Shown: in pieces, positions 25,401 through 36,900 of the stretch
How positions within the stretch are numbered: the stretch's first letter is position 1
How the letters are laid out: each line of letters opens with the position of its first letter
From: Echinostoma caproni
Taxonomy: Eukaryota > Platyhelminthes > Trematoda > Plagiorchiida > Echinostomatidae
NCBI GenBank assembly: GCA_900618425.1
Contig: UZAN01039568.1
Coordinates: 22,348-86,347 of the forward strand
Direction: 5' to 3'
Length of the DNA: 64,000 bases
Notes under the pieces: generated by a model
The model's input: only the letters and a program-made list of their open reading frames with translations
Databases searched by the model: none
What the model was told of the DNA's origin: nothing
Made by a program: the position numbers and the translations under genes

Positions 25401-27572
25401 AACGTCGTCCCTATTGCTTACCGAGCATGAGGTTATTCGTGCGAATTAGGAGAAGTGATAATTCTAGTGACCACCAAACGTTTTCAAAAGATTGTAATTA
25501 TGGTCGAAGTAATGCAAATACCACAACAACCATTGGTTATGCATGAACGAAAATCATCGTCAAGGTCTGCTCAACCCCATCTATTGGTAATCATTTTCTA
25601 TCATATTTTGGGCAGACCGCTTTTGGACCCCCCCATGTCAATACTTTTCCAAACCTTCTATTTCACGTAGCCCGTGACCAAACTATCTCATTTTCTATTC
25701 ATCCAGCACACCCAAATACATACCAATGAAAAATTGTAAACTACCCAAAATAATTATAACGGGGAAAATTTGTGCATATGCTTCCACACTGTCTCATGGT
25801 TTATTCCGCAGTGAGTATGGCTCAGACTGTGTGTGGGTTTGAATATCCGGATAAAAACCCGTAGAGCGGAAGTTCGGGACACTTATTTGGCCCAACAACA
25901 TTCACAATCGATGCGAAACAGATCAGCAGGGTCTCAGCTATAGTGTTCTTTTACCTCATTGAGTGTTTAACCGAATCCTAAAGTACAAATATTCGTGACT
26001 ATTTCTCTATTGACAGGTTACTTAGAGCCGAAGAAACAGAGAAGGAATCGAAAATTTTAATCCAAGATCTGAAGAATCAGGTTTGTGAACTCACAAAACA
26101 GTTGAATAGAATGTGTCCACGATCAGAGCCCACACGTGGAATTTGATATCATTTGATCGCACTGTGCGACTTTTGTCTCTCTCTCTCGCTCTCTCTGATG
26201 AAAAGCACCCTAATCTTGTCTGATTCCTGTTTATAATAATCACAAAACGAAGCAAGAACAAGTGATGCAAATTTAACACTCTTGCTTCGTGCACATACAG
26301 GTGTTTTTTGCAATAGAAAACAAGCAGACCAGTACCCATTTCCCTTTCCAATCCACGAGTGAACTGATGACATCGCTTTATCAAGCTTTAATCGTTTCAT
26401 TGTTTCGTCAAGCATAATTTGTCGGTGACATTTGACTGTCTCCCCAAAGTGAGAAATGAAGAGAGTAACAATCCAGTAACAATCCGGTTCTCAAGGAATA
26501 TTAATGCTTAATATGGTGAGATCAATTAGAAGAACTTATCACCGTCACGAGGAAGTGCTATTTCCGATTCGTGGATGATGCAGTGATCAATGTGGAGTTT
26601 ATCGATCACGTTTGTTTAAATACACGGATTTGCGCCATCAGCTCGGCCTTCAAAACAGCAAGTTGGTGTGTGTATCAAATGACAAAGTTTGGAACACAAT
26701 AGCCTGATTCAAATGCTCTTCTCTGAATTTTTCTTGTTTCACTCACCATGTTCTCAATTTTGGAAGCTGGGGAAACCGCATTACTTAATTGATGGCATTA
26801 GCCTTCAGTGTTTCCAAGAGAACTAAAAAATTACTATTCAGGCTATCACTTTCCTCTAACGGTTGGTTCAAACATACAACGTTCACTAAGGATAACTTGG
26901 TATTAAAAATTACTAAGCATGTTAACACGAAAGGCTCTCAAGAAGATGTCCCATGCATATTGGAAGCTAACATCTGGAGTCGACTTCACAAGTGGGAGTT
27001 TGAACGTTATGATCCGAGGCACAATTGAACTTCTGAAACTCACCGACGTGGTCGACTAAATAAGAAAAAGCATTGTTTTTTATTCGCTCATCATGAGTAC
27101 ACCTATTTTAAGACAACAGGGGTACATTGTCGGTCGAAAAATTATTGATATTGCGTCGCCTGCTCTGAACTAAGTTGTTGCTCCTTGGAGTGTTAGTTTC
27201 ACGAAAATTCTTTGCGAGGGTTGACTTTGTTCAGTTAATTACTTTTGGCTGGGAGCTTAGTCTCAGAGAACAGTTCGGGTTTTGTAGTTGGGTTACGAGT
27301 CACCATCATCTGATAGCGTTTTACTGGCTGATCTTTATTGCCACATAAACGCATAGATTTTAATTAAAAGGCATGTTGAAGTTGTAGAAGCTATTCGAAA
27401 ATAAGTAAATGAACCTTTACAACCGAAAAAATACAATCAAAATATAAATATGTATCACTACGCAAAAACATTTTGATCCTATCACTGCTTCTGTTTTTCT
27501 CAGCTTTCAGATGCAATGCGAAATGCCATGCGAAATTCTTGTATTATAGCTATAACATTCGAACTCATCAAA
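13234..27572 (+). CDS. Coiled-coil protein gene, at least seven phase-matched exons
   Basis: Proposed exons: 13,342-13,401 (or from 13,234), 15,538-15,732, 18,284-18,319, 19,077-19,139, 19,186-19,245, 21,660-22,057 and 26,017-26,080, with a likely eighth at 27,504-27,572. Six junctions are in phase: five between whole codons, and one that splits an Arg codon (CG at 22,057 with G at 26,017). The predicted product exceeds 290 residues. It is rich in Glu, Gln, Lys and Leu with heptad-like spacing (LENVTRELRDLQ, ELQTELKMANDEYFDLL, YRDELELAMK), which indicates long coiled coils. A His/Ser-rich, less regular segment lies at about residues 150-190. No catalytic domain is seen, so a structural, centrosomal or cytoskeletal role is only a guess and no gene name is given. 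Introns range from 46 bp to about 4 kb and contain TE fragments. The 3' end was not found with confidence. Confidence 0.7.
14018..14113. repeat. TATTATA-type AT repeat
   Basis: About 95 bases of almost pure A and T made of TATTATAT and TATAATAT units, partly self-complementary, in intron 1 of the coiled-coil gene. Confidence 0.9.
15538..15732 (+). CDS. Coiled-coil gene, exon 2
   Basis: There are 65 codons between acceptor TTTATTCCCCAG and donor CAG|GTTAGA, phase 0 at both ends. It begins VLVGRYDDCANELQTELK and ends PMNSFELLQ. The first third continues the heptads of the previous exon. The middle is Ser/Asn-rich and probably a break in the coil. No stop occurs in this frame. Confidence 0.7.
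16357..16378. repeat. (TA)n microsatellite
   Basis: An uninterrupted TA run of about nine units, in intron 2 of the coiled-coil gene. Confidence 0.9.
18284..18319 (+). CDS. Coiled-coil gene, 36-bp microexon
   Basis: Twelve codons, NELQNQIELYKQ, precede the strong donor CAG|GTGAGT. Upstream is CTCTTCAACAGAG. Splicing after the second AG gives phase 0 and a coiled-coil peptide, while splicing after CAACAG would put the exon in another frame, so the second AG is preferred. Confidence 0.6.
19077..19139 (+). CDS. Coiled-coil gene, exon 4
   Basis: There are 21 codons between acceptor TTTTCATTCTCAACAG and donor AAG|GTAAAT, phase 0 at both ends. The peptide starts EINDALRMNKKQEIT and ends SNLKK. 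Hydrophobic residues at every third or fourth position fit the coil. Confidence 0.7.
19186..19245 (+). CDS. Coiled-coil gene, exon 5
   Basis: There are 20 codons, EAKRYRDELELAMKSQAANK, in phase 0, with donor AAG|GTACGT. The preceding intron would be only 46 bp, ending GCATTTGAGAG, a weak acceptor. Short introns of this kind also occur in the minus-strand gene at 60 kb. Confidence 0.6.
20130..20230 (-). CDS. Possible nested antisense exon
   Basis: On the minus strand, acceptor TTTTTTTTGGTTTCAAG is followed by one base and then 33 codons, RVFTDDVSQIQSNAVFMKSC... to FQIFSK, ending at a good donor, C|GTATGT. It lies inside an intron of the plus-strand coiled-coil gene. If the donor is ignored the frame runs on into a hydrophobic stretch and a Lys-rich tail to 19,975. 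No family is recognised and no partner exon was found, so it may be chance. Confidence 0.3.
21231..21473 (+). mobile_element. RTE-like LINE, C-terminal fragment
   Basis: One frame with a single stop gives DRLPRREMFTEAGSGWKKVK, GGQTNTWHEGMETLTRRLGH and RFPGWGL, then DDGYRWLNTLSDM. This is the conserved C-terminal tail (LPRRxxF..GWKK..GGQ..TW / LPGWGPRD..RWL.TL.DM) of RTE-like LINEs common in flukes. The copy is strongly 5'-truncated and sits in sense orientation in the intron before the largest coiled-coil exon. The fragment at 32.6-33.8 kb belongs to the same family. Confidence 0.8.
21660..22057 (+). CDS. Coiled-coil gene, largest exon
   Basis: This exon is 398 bp long, entered through acceptor CTTATTTTAACAG in phase 0 and left at CG|GTGAGT with two bases of a codon. 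The frame is open throughout. It starts ESFKRHLSLNQPGKEQ, passes a His/Ser/Arg-rich stretch (HEQLSHSHSRRHREH), and ends in a long helix with YRQSIAQLREQQRKDLQTL and ILVREQQKLKAR. It is the strongest single exon in the window. An RTE-like LINE fragment ends 187 bp upstream, inside the preceding intron. Confidence 0.8.
24533..25030 (-). pseudogene. Unassigned ~165-codon frame interrupted by one TGA
   Basis: On the minus strand an ATG at 25,030-25,028 opens a frame (MILSRDEIETATRQFRN, IIRERAAVLL, TPIFVVINGRIF) that stops at TGA (24,844-24,842). It then continues in the same frame for about 100 codons (FKRGGKGPHGYNAPFVG, YANYRTSLPFIRGLQ, FDANPQNRPRSHLY) to a stop at 24,533. Codon content looks coding on both sides of the TGA. 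A GT..AG pair around the TGA would remove 35 bases and break the frame, so splicing does not explain it. The segment lies antisense in a large intron of the coiled-coil gene. It may be a processed or transposon-derived pseudogene. I do not recognise the family. Confidence 0.4.
26017..26080 (+). CDS. Coiled-coil gene, exon 7
   Basis: The 64-bp exon follows acceptor TTTCTCTATTGACAG. Its first base completes the Arg codon left open at 22,057, and the rest reads LLRAEETEKESKILIQDLKNQ up to CAG|GTTTGT. The exact fit of split codon and coil pattern across a 4-kb intron supports the join. Confidence 0.7.
26175..26198. repeat. (CT)n microsatellite
   Basis: A CT run with one CG interruption just downstream of the 26,017-26,080 exon. 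Confidence 0.85.
27504..27572 (+). CDS. Coiled-coil gene, likely next exon
   Basis: The strong acceptor CTTCTGTTTTTCTCAG is followed in phase 0 by LSDAMRNAMRNSCIIAITF and a possible donor AAA|GTGGTT. Joined to the previous exon it gives DLKNQLSDAMRNAM, which keeps the coil. The donor is weak, so the right edge is uncertain. Another frame from the same acceptor is also open. Confidence 0.4.
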
Positions 27573-29477
27573 GTGGTTCATACGAGCTCCTGAAGAACTT
27601 CCGTAGTTCCATCATAACAAAAGCGGTATTGCAAAGAAGACAGATTTTAAAACTTTGTCATGAGGCATGTAGAGTTGTCGGCTTGTTTATTCATATTAAA
27701 AATTTGCCCGAGACGTTTGTTGTGGTTATTGAGTTTCCCTGATCGTAAAGCATAAAAACTAATGAATTGAGATGTGACTTCAGCCCTATTACGAATAAAA
27801 GGTACACATGATACGAGGACAACTGAATTTGACAAGTTTTCAAAATTAACCTTTACATCTTTCTTCCTCTAATCTTTTTTCACACACAACTTCTTCAAAA
27901 GGAGACTTGTTTCTAGCCCATTCAACAATTGGCCTAGTCCAATTCTCACGACTTACGTGCACACACTCACATCTGATGCCCAAGTTTCGCAAACAAAGTT
28001 GCTAGTAGTATCATTCGAACATCCTCGTTCATTGTTGTACGAAACGGGGCATAACAGCCTTGCGTCATGATCCTTTTGCGTATCATCCAATGTTCACCCG
28101 TGGTTGTACATATCGACGCATCAGTATTACGGAGATCACAGGAAAACGCATTTTTCCTATGAGCCAAGTCGAAATCTCGGTTTTGTCACGCTGTCATCCT
28201 TTATATGTGGGTTGTGATTTTTAATTATATATTTTTACATCAACGCGGTAGAAAAATTTCAAGAAATCAGAATTGTGACTCCAATTGAAAATGTATGACA
28301 TGATATGAATGGGATGATGGACTACTTCTCACTTTGCTCTTTCATTTTAAACACGCCCTGTGGGGAGAAGTTCCCTGTTGAAAAGTCCATTTACCCTTAC
28401 AAGCAATGTTTACTTGTCCAGTCTTTTCAAAAATCCTAAGGAGATCATCAAATCAATGAATCTAGAATAAGCAGGATATGGCGTTTAGTAAGCTTATCGG
28501 GCGTAGCAATTTATCAACCTGGTACATGCTAGATAAAAAATGCACTAGTCTGCATAAATCCTAAGTAATAACGCGATCCCTTGTTGATTTTGCTCACACC
28601 GTGAACAAGTCCACCGTTTAGTTTAAAATGACACAAACACCAGTAGGGCCTAGTGTCTGACTAAACGCTTTGGAGTGTGTGTCGTTTCTGGACGGGAATG
28701 GGGATCAACCTGAAAACCATTGTTCGTCCCATTTTCTCATGGATTTCGAAATTAACAAGAAAGATGAATCGCTTTTTTGCACAACGAAATGCGTGGTTTA
28801 CTGGTGGGAAGTTTCACCTTTGAGAATCATCAATCATTCAGACGAAACACATGCAATTCACGAAAACGACGAGAATGGGTGCAGTTTAGTCACCGCTCAT
28901 GAACGTTTCGCAAAAGATAGATTGAGAACTCGTATTCGTGGTGAATATATTGCTTACACAATGAGAGTTTGTATGTGTGTGTGTGTGCATGTCGTGTATC
29001 GTTGAGAGTATCATTTAAACGGTCCGATAAAGCCACATATTATGATTATGTCACTGGTACTAGAAACGTAGGAAAGCAAAAGTCTATACCAATGAAATAT
29101 GCTCCAAGTCACACACAACAAGGTATATTTATCACGGATGACTAAGAGTGACTGAAACGCAAATTAGGAGAATAAAGAACAGTCCTCAGACCACAAGTCC
29201 CTGAACAGCACAAACATGGTTTGTACGTAGACATTCTCCGTCACACAGCACGCTATTCTTTAGATAACGCCATACAACTTGCTACAAACGTGAGAACATT
29301 GGTAACACAGTTTGAAAGTAGTTTAAAGCAGCTTCAATAATTCGTGTTCCGTCTTATTTCGAACAAAATCAATCCCTGTGTTGTGAGATATTACTCATTT
29401 GTGAGCAGTAGGTAATATAGTTTGTGATTAATTTCAATGACCAAAAATCAACAAGATCACTGAGGGCAATTTTCTAG

Positions 29478-29540
29478 GTCTCAAAGAAGAATTACTGATT
29501 ACTGCATTCATTACCCGTCGTGTGACCAGGAACTGCGATG
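29478..29540 (+). CDS. Candidate exon, possibly downstream part of coiled-coil gene
   Basis: Acceptor CAATTTTCTAG and donor ATG|GTATGT bound 63 bases. Read after one imported base they give LKEELLITAFITRRVTRNCD. The preceding recognised exon ends in phase 0, so an intervening exon would be required. The peptide is helix-like but the evidence is thin. Confidence 0.3.
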
Positions 29541-31850
29541 GTATGTTTCTGATTAGATTTTTGTGTTACATATGCCAAATTGGTGATGTCCCATCTGAAA
29601 TCCTCAAGAAACGATTGACCTCTACCGGCAACGTCTTCTGGAATTATAATACCTGGATATCCAGTCCAAGTCTTCTATATAGCATCCGAAGTTTGAACCG
29701 TTGTGTATCATCATCGCATCCATTTCCTTTTAGTGGATTAGACTATGTGATTCTGACTAAATGCGATTTTCCGACATATTTTTTTTAAATTTTGGAGTGA
29801 TCACCGTGAAAATGAAAGTGAAACAAATAAATGCTAAATTTATCGTCTGCCTGTGCCGAGTTGAATCTTTGGCCAATAAGAGAAATAGACTCAAAAATCA
29901 TATCTTGAAATTATTTAACCTTTCAATTCAAATGATGTTTTTGTGCTTATCATTAAGTTTGGGAACGAAGAATGGTGAACAGTATCTCACATTAGTCTTC
30001 CTATGGTAACAACGAACCCACCCACAGAAGTAACCATTCTCTCTGTATTCCCACTGCTGGAACATGTCGCTCCAGAAATAAAATTAGCACTGTACGGTTT
30101 GTAATACAAACTCAAAAAGGATCACGGGTTTTGTAGTTGGTTGCCATTATTTGCATTCGGTAAAAGATTTATTCACCCTTGTGTAAAAAGATATTATTTA
30201 TTGAAATGATTGATCACGAATAGTCAATAGAAAAAAGATCAAAAGATGTAATAAATTTCCATCTAAATGGCAACTGCCCTCTAATAGGTAGTTATCAATT
30301 TTTATTAGGACACAAAATCATCGCATGATATCGAATCAAACAACCGTTAAATTCTACGACGATCCTACTGGTGTCTGAATCAGTTTCCACTCCAATTCGG
30401 GCTAAGCTTAGTGACCTCTACGAGCAGCTTTTAGGTGTTCGCATCTCGAGAACATCGGGTCGCTGGTGATCATCCGTACCCAGCTGCGAGTTCTGGTTGC
30501 ACAAGTACCAGAGGGGTCTTAGACCGATGAGATGTTTTTCATTGTGTCATTCTCCACAATCCACTGAGCAATCAGATGTTTGGTCCAGACAGAAAATAAA
30601 AGGCTAGCGTTTGAAGAGATTGATTTTATCTGAAAAGCAGTGGCGGTTTGCACGCTTAGGTGATAAAGTTCGTTGTAATCAGTGTGTCTGTGTGTGTGGT
30701 AACGTGGACCCATAAAATCCGCATGGTTTTAGCCGATCAAAACGAGTGCTTCAAACGGTGCAGTATGCTTTAGGCAAGCAAACGTTTTGCAAGTAAAACT
30801 TGCAGGCAATTTTATTCATCTTTGTTTGGGCATGGAATGATTATTGAATACAGCGGTAGCATTCCTGTAACAAAAACGATTCCAGCGTTACGCGGTCTGA
30901 AGAAGATTATAACTTGATTGTATCATTTCGTTGGAGTTCGTGGCGGCGTTTTAACACATTACTGCCGGTTGTGTAAGAACCTACGAGACTATTATGAGTA
31001 CGTAGTGAACTATCGCAGATCCAGAGTGTGGAATCATTCCGTTTTACGTACAATTCTCTGAACCATAAAGTCAAAAGTGATTAAAATAAAAAACATGAAC
31101 CCCCATGTTTCTGAAAAGCGAAGGTTATTGTTAAATGACAGAAGTTTGTCATTGTGTGATGATCAGGGTTATTCAGAGGAGCGTTGCTAATCCTTCAAGT
31201 AAATCCCTGACTAACCAAATACTATAGTTTTCTCCTTTCTTCTATTTCTTCAACGAATGGAAAATAATTTGTATTCTTTCCAATTTCGTTTCCTCTCTCC
31301 TGGTATGTACAATACCTTTAATAACCGCATATTCGCTATCCGATGAGTGAAGCGAACGGAAGTAAGGTAGGTGCAGCAAGGGGGCGTACCATAGGATGTC
31401 GATCATGGGTCTTCCGGATATTACGGAAACAAGATGTGGCCAATCTAATAATGTTTCTTCCCAGAAGAAACGAATATGAACTTAGCAACTATGAGAAACG
31501 TTTTCCTTGTAGGTTGATGTATGTGGTTCCGGATGCGTACAAAGAATTTCGTACAAATGCATTATCCAAAGTTGTTTTCGACGCGGGAATGAATCTAATA
31601 CGATTGCCTTGATGTCTGCAGGAGACAAAACATTGTATTTAATATCCCTTCATTTTGCGATACTTTTGACTTTAGCTTTTATATTTTAGCTCTCACTAAA
31701 TAGTTTTAAATCAAACGTAATCAGTCCGTGGTATTATTTTTCTACCCAATTATAACGCGGATTAATTTGAACGCTTCACGTCGTTGTCCAGTGTTGTTTT
31801 TAAGTGCAGGGATTCTTAACTGTTTCTGTTTTTCTACTGTTTGATGCTAG

Positions 31851-31893
31851 ACGAAAGGACCTCGACGGAAGTCAGCTTCCCAATCCAATTGAG
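31851..31893 (+). CDS. Candidate 43-bp exon with GC donor
   Basis: Acceptor TTTTTCTACTGTTTGATGCTAG is strong. The exon would end GAG|GCAAGT, a good GC-type donor. In the phase left by the 29,478-29,540 candidate it reads ERTSTEVSFPIQL. Another frame, RKDLDGSQLPNPIE, is equally open. Confidence 0.3.
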
Positions 31894-32639
31894 GCAAGTT
31901 CAGTAATTTGGTAAAACGGAAAACAAACTATTTTCATATCTGAATTAATTTATTTTGTCCTATTTTAGTTTACCTTTTATAACAACCATTATGGTGGTAA
32001 ACTCATTAGTCACTAATGGATTTGAGGTTCTCAACTCTTAACTGGACCAAATTTATGTCATACCTTGAGTTACACAAAATATTTACTGCCATAGTGTGAA
32101 AGTAGTTATTACTGAAGGGAAGACTGCACTGGTTATAAGCACCGGTCCAAATAATATTGTTTTGCATACACATCGATAGAAAAGAGTAGATTATTTTGTG
32201 GTGTAAGACCGAAGTCCTGTAACTGTTTGTGAGAGCCCCTCCGCAAGAGGTTCAATGAACAACAGAAATGCTTTTAATGAAAGAAAGTCGAACAATTACC
32301 GTTTTCTGGGACGCGCCCTATTTTGCGCTGCTCACAAAATATATCTATGCGAAAGCAAATGGTGATACTTATTTACTGCAGCAATGACTGGGTGAGAACA
32401 AATAAAATATCCGTTTGAGTCGGGATACACTTTTAGGCATTCATCTGAGTAAATTTCTATTGTTTTCTATATCAGTTTCAGTTTCCGTTTGTACAACCAT
32501 TTACTATACACTTCCGTGAGCCGATTTTGGTTGCTTACTTTTGGCTGCCCATTTGAGGGAACAGTATTAGGAAGACAATAGGTTTGAAAGTAGGGTCAAC
32601 TAGGAAATGGAGAATTTCAGTGGACTAAGTTTGCAAAGA

Positions 32640-33800
32640 AATTAAGAAGACGGACAAACGTCATTGTTTACGATACTCAACCGTATCACGCAGTGTCTCT
32701 CACCACCGGTTGCGATCATTCCGATCCCCATCCCTATCTAGGGAGCTTTCCAGGACCTGTTTGACCGAGTCTCTTGGTTTATGTTTTTATACCCTCATGC
32801 CAGGTCTTATTTTGACCACCGCTGGCATTTTATCAAAAGCTACTTGTCCAGCAAATATCGCGCGACGTGACAACATACTTGGTGGGTAACACAAGCCTCA
32901 AACAACGCTATCCATGGAGTTCGACTACTTCCTCCAGTGGGCCCCCGCAGCTACCCAAAACTCTCCACCTAACCTCAGCATTGATCGTCCGGTTGCCCCA
33001 CCAGATTCATGCAATGCTGCGTAGACAGTAGATTTCAAACACCGACATCCTATCTGTTTATCCCGTTTTCTTGATGGCCAAGTTTCTGCGGCATATAGCA
33101 GAGCTGGTCAAACTGCCACAGCGTAAACTTAACCCTTCGCAGACAGCCGGATATGGTGGCGGCGCCACAGATGTCTCAATTCGGCAAATGCCATTTGAAC
33201 CTTATGTAAACAAGATGACACTTCATTATTGATGCATTCTCCGGGTGAGACATAACTGCCAAAGTAACAAAACTTGTTCACTTGGTCTATTATCTCCACA
33301 TTTGGAGTGAGGCTAGGTACAGGACCAATCCAGTCATGTAGCAACATTTTACAGTTTGAAGGTGAGGAACACATACCGAACATGGCTGCATCGGCACTCA
33401 AACTATTCAGAAAAGCTTGCACTTCACACGGATACCAAATACTTGAAGATGTATCCAGCATTGATCAACTCTCATCCACCAGGGGCAGTCTTTCAACATT
33501 CGGCGAATATAACAGTTCGTTACTTACCGATATTGAATCTTTATTCAACCTGGATGAGCAGTTCATGAGAGAGTTTCAACACAGGGTTTCCCCGGACAAA
33601 ACAGAAACAAAACTTCTTTTTGAATGCATTTTGTCCTTCGATAATAAATTACTGCTTCTGTTTTTAGCAGGTAAATCTTTGGAAGGTACAGAGGCTCGGA
33701 AGGGTGTACCTATTTTTCTGTGTGAGGAATACACTATTTGTGAAACCAAGTCTTGAGGCTCCTGCAGATCTGATGACGTCAGAGCAATCCGCTGCAGCTT
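32640..33800 (-). mobile_element. RTE-like LINE, reverse-transcriptase to C-terminal fragment
   Basis: Minus-strand frames give, in order, a degraded SGVRQGC equivalent (about 33,610); VDES/MLDTSS where VDLEYADD is expected (about 33,475-33,445); EVQAFLNSLSADAAMFGM and CKMLLHDW; VNKFCYFGSYVSPG (about 33,250); FAELRHLWRRHHIRLSAKG, the family signature (33,190-33,130); YAAETW; MLSRRAIFAG; and NDRNRWWETLRD near 32,690. Stops and frame changes are frequent and the catalytic Asp pair is not preserved, so it is dead. The plus-strand frame 33,274-33,756 is an antisense shadow of this element. It is the same family as the fragment at 21.2 kb. Confidence 0.85.
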
Positions 33801-33861
33801 CAAATTTACATTGTGGAATACCCTTTCATGGGAAAATTTGACTAGTCAGCCGATATATTTG

Positions 33862-33930
33862 TTTGTGTTTATTTATTTATATTATATTTATATATATATT
33901 TATATGATATATTTATGTTTATAAATGGTA
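33862..33930. repeat. AT-rich TATTTATA repeat
   Basis: About 70 bases of TTTATTTATATTATATTTATA-type sequence immediately beyond the LINE relic. Confidence 0.85.
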
Positions 33931-36900
33931 CGAAGCAAACATACCAAAACGCATCCGAGAAACGCATTCAAACCACTTAGTCATTGCTTAAAATAAATTA
34001 CGGGCACAACCGGTTACCTGGATATCGTATTTCATCCACCTACAATATTCCAGTTTGAAATAGTTATGCTACAAACTGCACATTATTTTATACAAACCCA
34101 GCTTAGATGCGGATGTACACAATTTAGCAACGTGGGAATGGCACTGCTGTTCATCACTGGTCATTTACTTTCTCATTATTTGAGTTTCTGCCGTTAAATG
34201 GGCATGAAGAGTAAATATGTAAATAAAACGGCGATTTTATGATAAACAATGAGGGTTAAGTTGTATGAAGTGGATGATATGCTTGCTGGACATGGTGGAA
34301 TCAAGCTGTTGACTAAATGTTGCATTGAAAGAGATAAACTGAGACTGAAGTTTGAGCAGTTTCCCGAGGAAGTCTCCAAAACGTTTGCATTAGGATGAGC
34401 CTGTCAAACGCATGCTTATAATGAATCGTTGGGTTGATTCAAGAAGAACGTGGCAGCCAAGCGTGTCGTTCAATCACGTAAAGATGGTGCCTACTTCGGT
34501 CTGTTAAAGCCAGACTGTACTGAAATGCGAAACTCATCATTGAGTTTGTCAGTTAGTTATCCCATTTTTCGACTGAGGTTCGCTTTCCCACAGAGTGAAT
34601 TCTTAATGCTACGCCGAGTATTCAGTATTCAGTGTTCAGTCCCGCTTCAGCTACTGTCGTGGAGGCCAGGTCAGGGGTCCATTTGACTGCACACCATGTC
34701 CTTTTGATTACGAGAAATCGTCATTTAACCGTCTCACATATGTTCAATAAAAGTCTGATTCAACCACTATATGAGTTTCTTTAATAATCGTATGACAAGA
34801 AGTAAAAATAGCACAGTTTGAGACTATTTGTGGTATTACACGTACTGCACACTGTAAAAACAATCAATCCATGAGTAGATCTTCTGATGGTTTTCATTTT
34901 AAGCACATTTGCCAGTTTTCTAGATGCTGAGCTTGCTCATATTATTAAAAAAATATTTCAAATATGTATTTCTTTCATTGATTTTTTGTTTAAGACTCTC
35001 CCTGATATCGTATTTACAATTCTATATACATCATATTCAGAAAGACCAAATGCGTTTCAGTCTCATTCAAAACAAATTTGCTTGGGATAACTAACCCAAA
35101 GTGAACTCTAGGAAGTGAAAATCATTTTGGATTTAATTATCTGTTCTCTGTCGATCATAACAGAACTCATCAAAATACCACCCGTGAACGTAACATGGGG
35201 TGAAAATATAAACAGTAGTCATACCGTCATCCATCGAACTCAAACTATCCGTTAAAATATTACTGATAATTGCGCTAACGAATCGTGTTAGCCGGTAGGA
35301 GACCAGAGAAAAGGCGGAACAAATTTAATCTCAAGCCATCGCATGTGAAGATTAGCTTATTTTTCTTCTCACCACTAGAGTACAATTGACATGACCTTTC
35401 TTCCACAAAAGATTGCCATGTGCCTTGCTCTTAAATCGGCAAGGAAATTGTATTGGTCCGCGTAAACATCCACTGCCAAAAGAGTGAAAAAGTCGAAGTC
35501 TTTATTACCTGTGTGCTAAATTCCGTGAAGCATTCTTTCTTATTCATGTCTTGTTTCAAAAATATTCAAAATCAGTCCCACTGCGATGTTTATCAAACGT
35601 TTTGTAACTAACTTGAGCCCAAGTACATTAGTTGTCTTCTCTTCATTTTGAAGAAAACAAAACTGGATTTAGATTTAGGTTTACATAGAAAACGTCGAAA
35701 TTGTGACCTCGACCGTTATCTGATTTTCAGTCAGCTATTTGTGAGTTAATTTCTGTGCAAATTTCAATACTGTAATCACGGGAGTGGAAGTTACCCAATT
35801 GGGCGTTCCCATGATTGCGTGTATTTTGATAATCATGCATAATGGCATTCCTATCTGATGGACAGAAGCAGAAGCAAAAAGATCCTTGCTGTTCTGAAGC
35901 GACACAAATTCGTTTATTATGCGCTTGATTCGATATGTCCTCGTCATTTTACATGTACTCAGCATTTGTCTCTGAAGAGCATAATTGAAAGTAATCTTTC
36001 AGAAATTCAAACCCTTGGTCAAAAGAGACACACAAGATCTCAGCAAACATGATCTTGAATTTTACATCTGAGTTTATGCGGTTGAATATCTTAATTCTTT
36101 TGACTGGATAATCCTGACAACCCTAACAATTTCTCGGAGACCGTAGTAGTCAAAAAATACGGAACATAAGATATAAAACTGGGTTAACCAAATAAGGAGA
36201 CTCGGCACACTAGGAAAAGATCCGTGCACACTTTTCCAAATAATGTATACACATTAAGCACTGATAGCACATGAATTTCGATGGTACATAAAAATACAAG
36301 TTACTTCTGACGGTAAAATTAACCAAGATAGTGAGCATAATGAAGAGCCAAATTGAGCTAAACTGTGTCAGTTGTCCGTTCAGAGTGTTTCATGGATATT
36401 GATGTAGGCATAAAATGCAAAAGCTTGTGGTAAACTGCATGTATATCAAAATGGCAGGATCCGTTTCGTTAAAAATTTAAAACCATGGTTATCTTGAGAA
36501 ACTACTAATAATGGGAACTGTAAGTAGCTAGTAATGGCATGTTGACATGGAAATTCCGTTTCAAGTTCATTTCCTTATACCTTTCCAGCTTCGTCTAGTT
36601 TATCATACGCACTGACAATTCTTTTCGGGTAGGTAGAAGATAAGAATGGCAACTGTGGGTTATCACGGTCTCCGGTGCAATGACTTATTCGCCATTACTT
36701 TGATTTTCCCGCCTTCTACCAACTCTGAGATGATCTTCGAATGGCGGAACGTCGGTGTGTATCACCGGGTCAGCGGATAACAGTTAATCATGCCGTTCCG
36801 TTAAGTCAGTTAACCACTGATCTGTGATAGACAAACGAACCGATAGGCAGGTCATCAGACTAGTCATCATCATCACCATCAACATCAATATTATATTTCT

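Larger units (their letters stand above)
27573..32639. other. Intronic or intergenic DNA with a few weak exon candidates
   Basis: Mostly AT-rich filler, with a GT-rich run near 28,970-28,990. The open frame 28,670-29,005 (plus) and the frame 31,343-31,612 (plus) have no motif or splice support. Two short candidate exons are listed separately. Confidence 0.3.

Noticed and set aside
25805..25870. GGCTCAG followed by GGGTTTGAATATCC, tRNA-box-like
   Set aside because: The two boxes are too close together for a tRNA, and no stems form.
33274..33756. A 160-codon plus-strand frame with an acidic, exon-like C-terminal part
   Set aside because: It is antisense to the RTE-like LINE, whose conserved motifs (LRHLWRR, AAMFGM, MLDTSS at the YADD position) run through the same bases on the minus strand.
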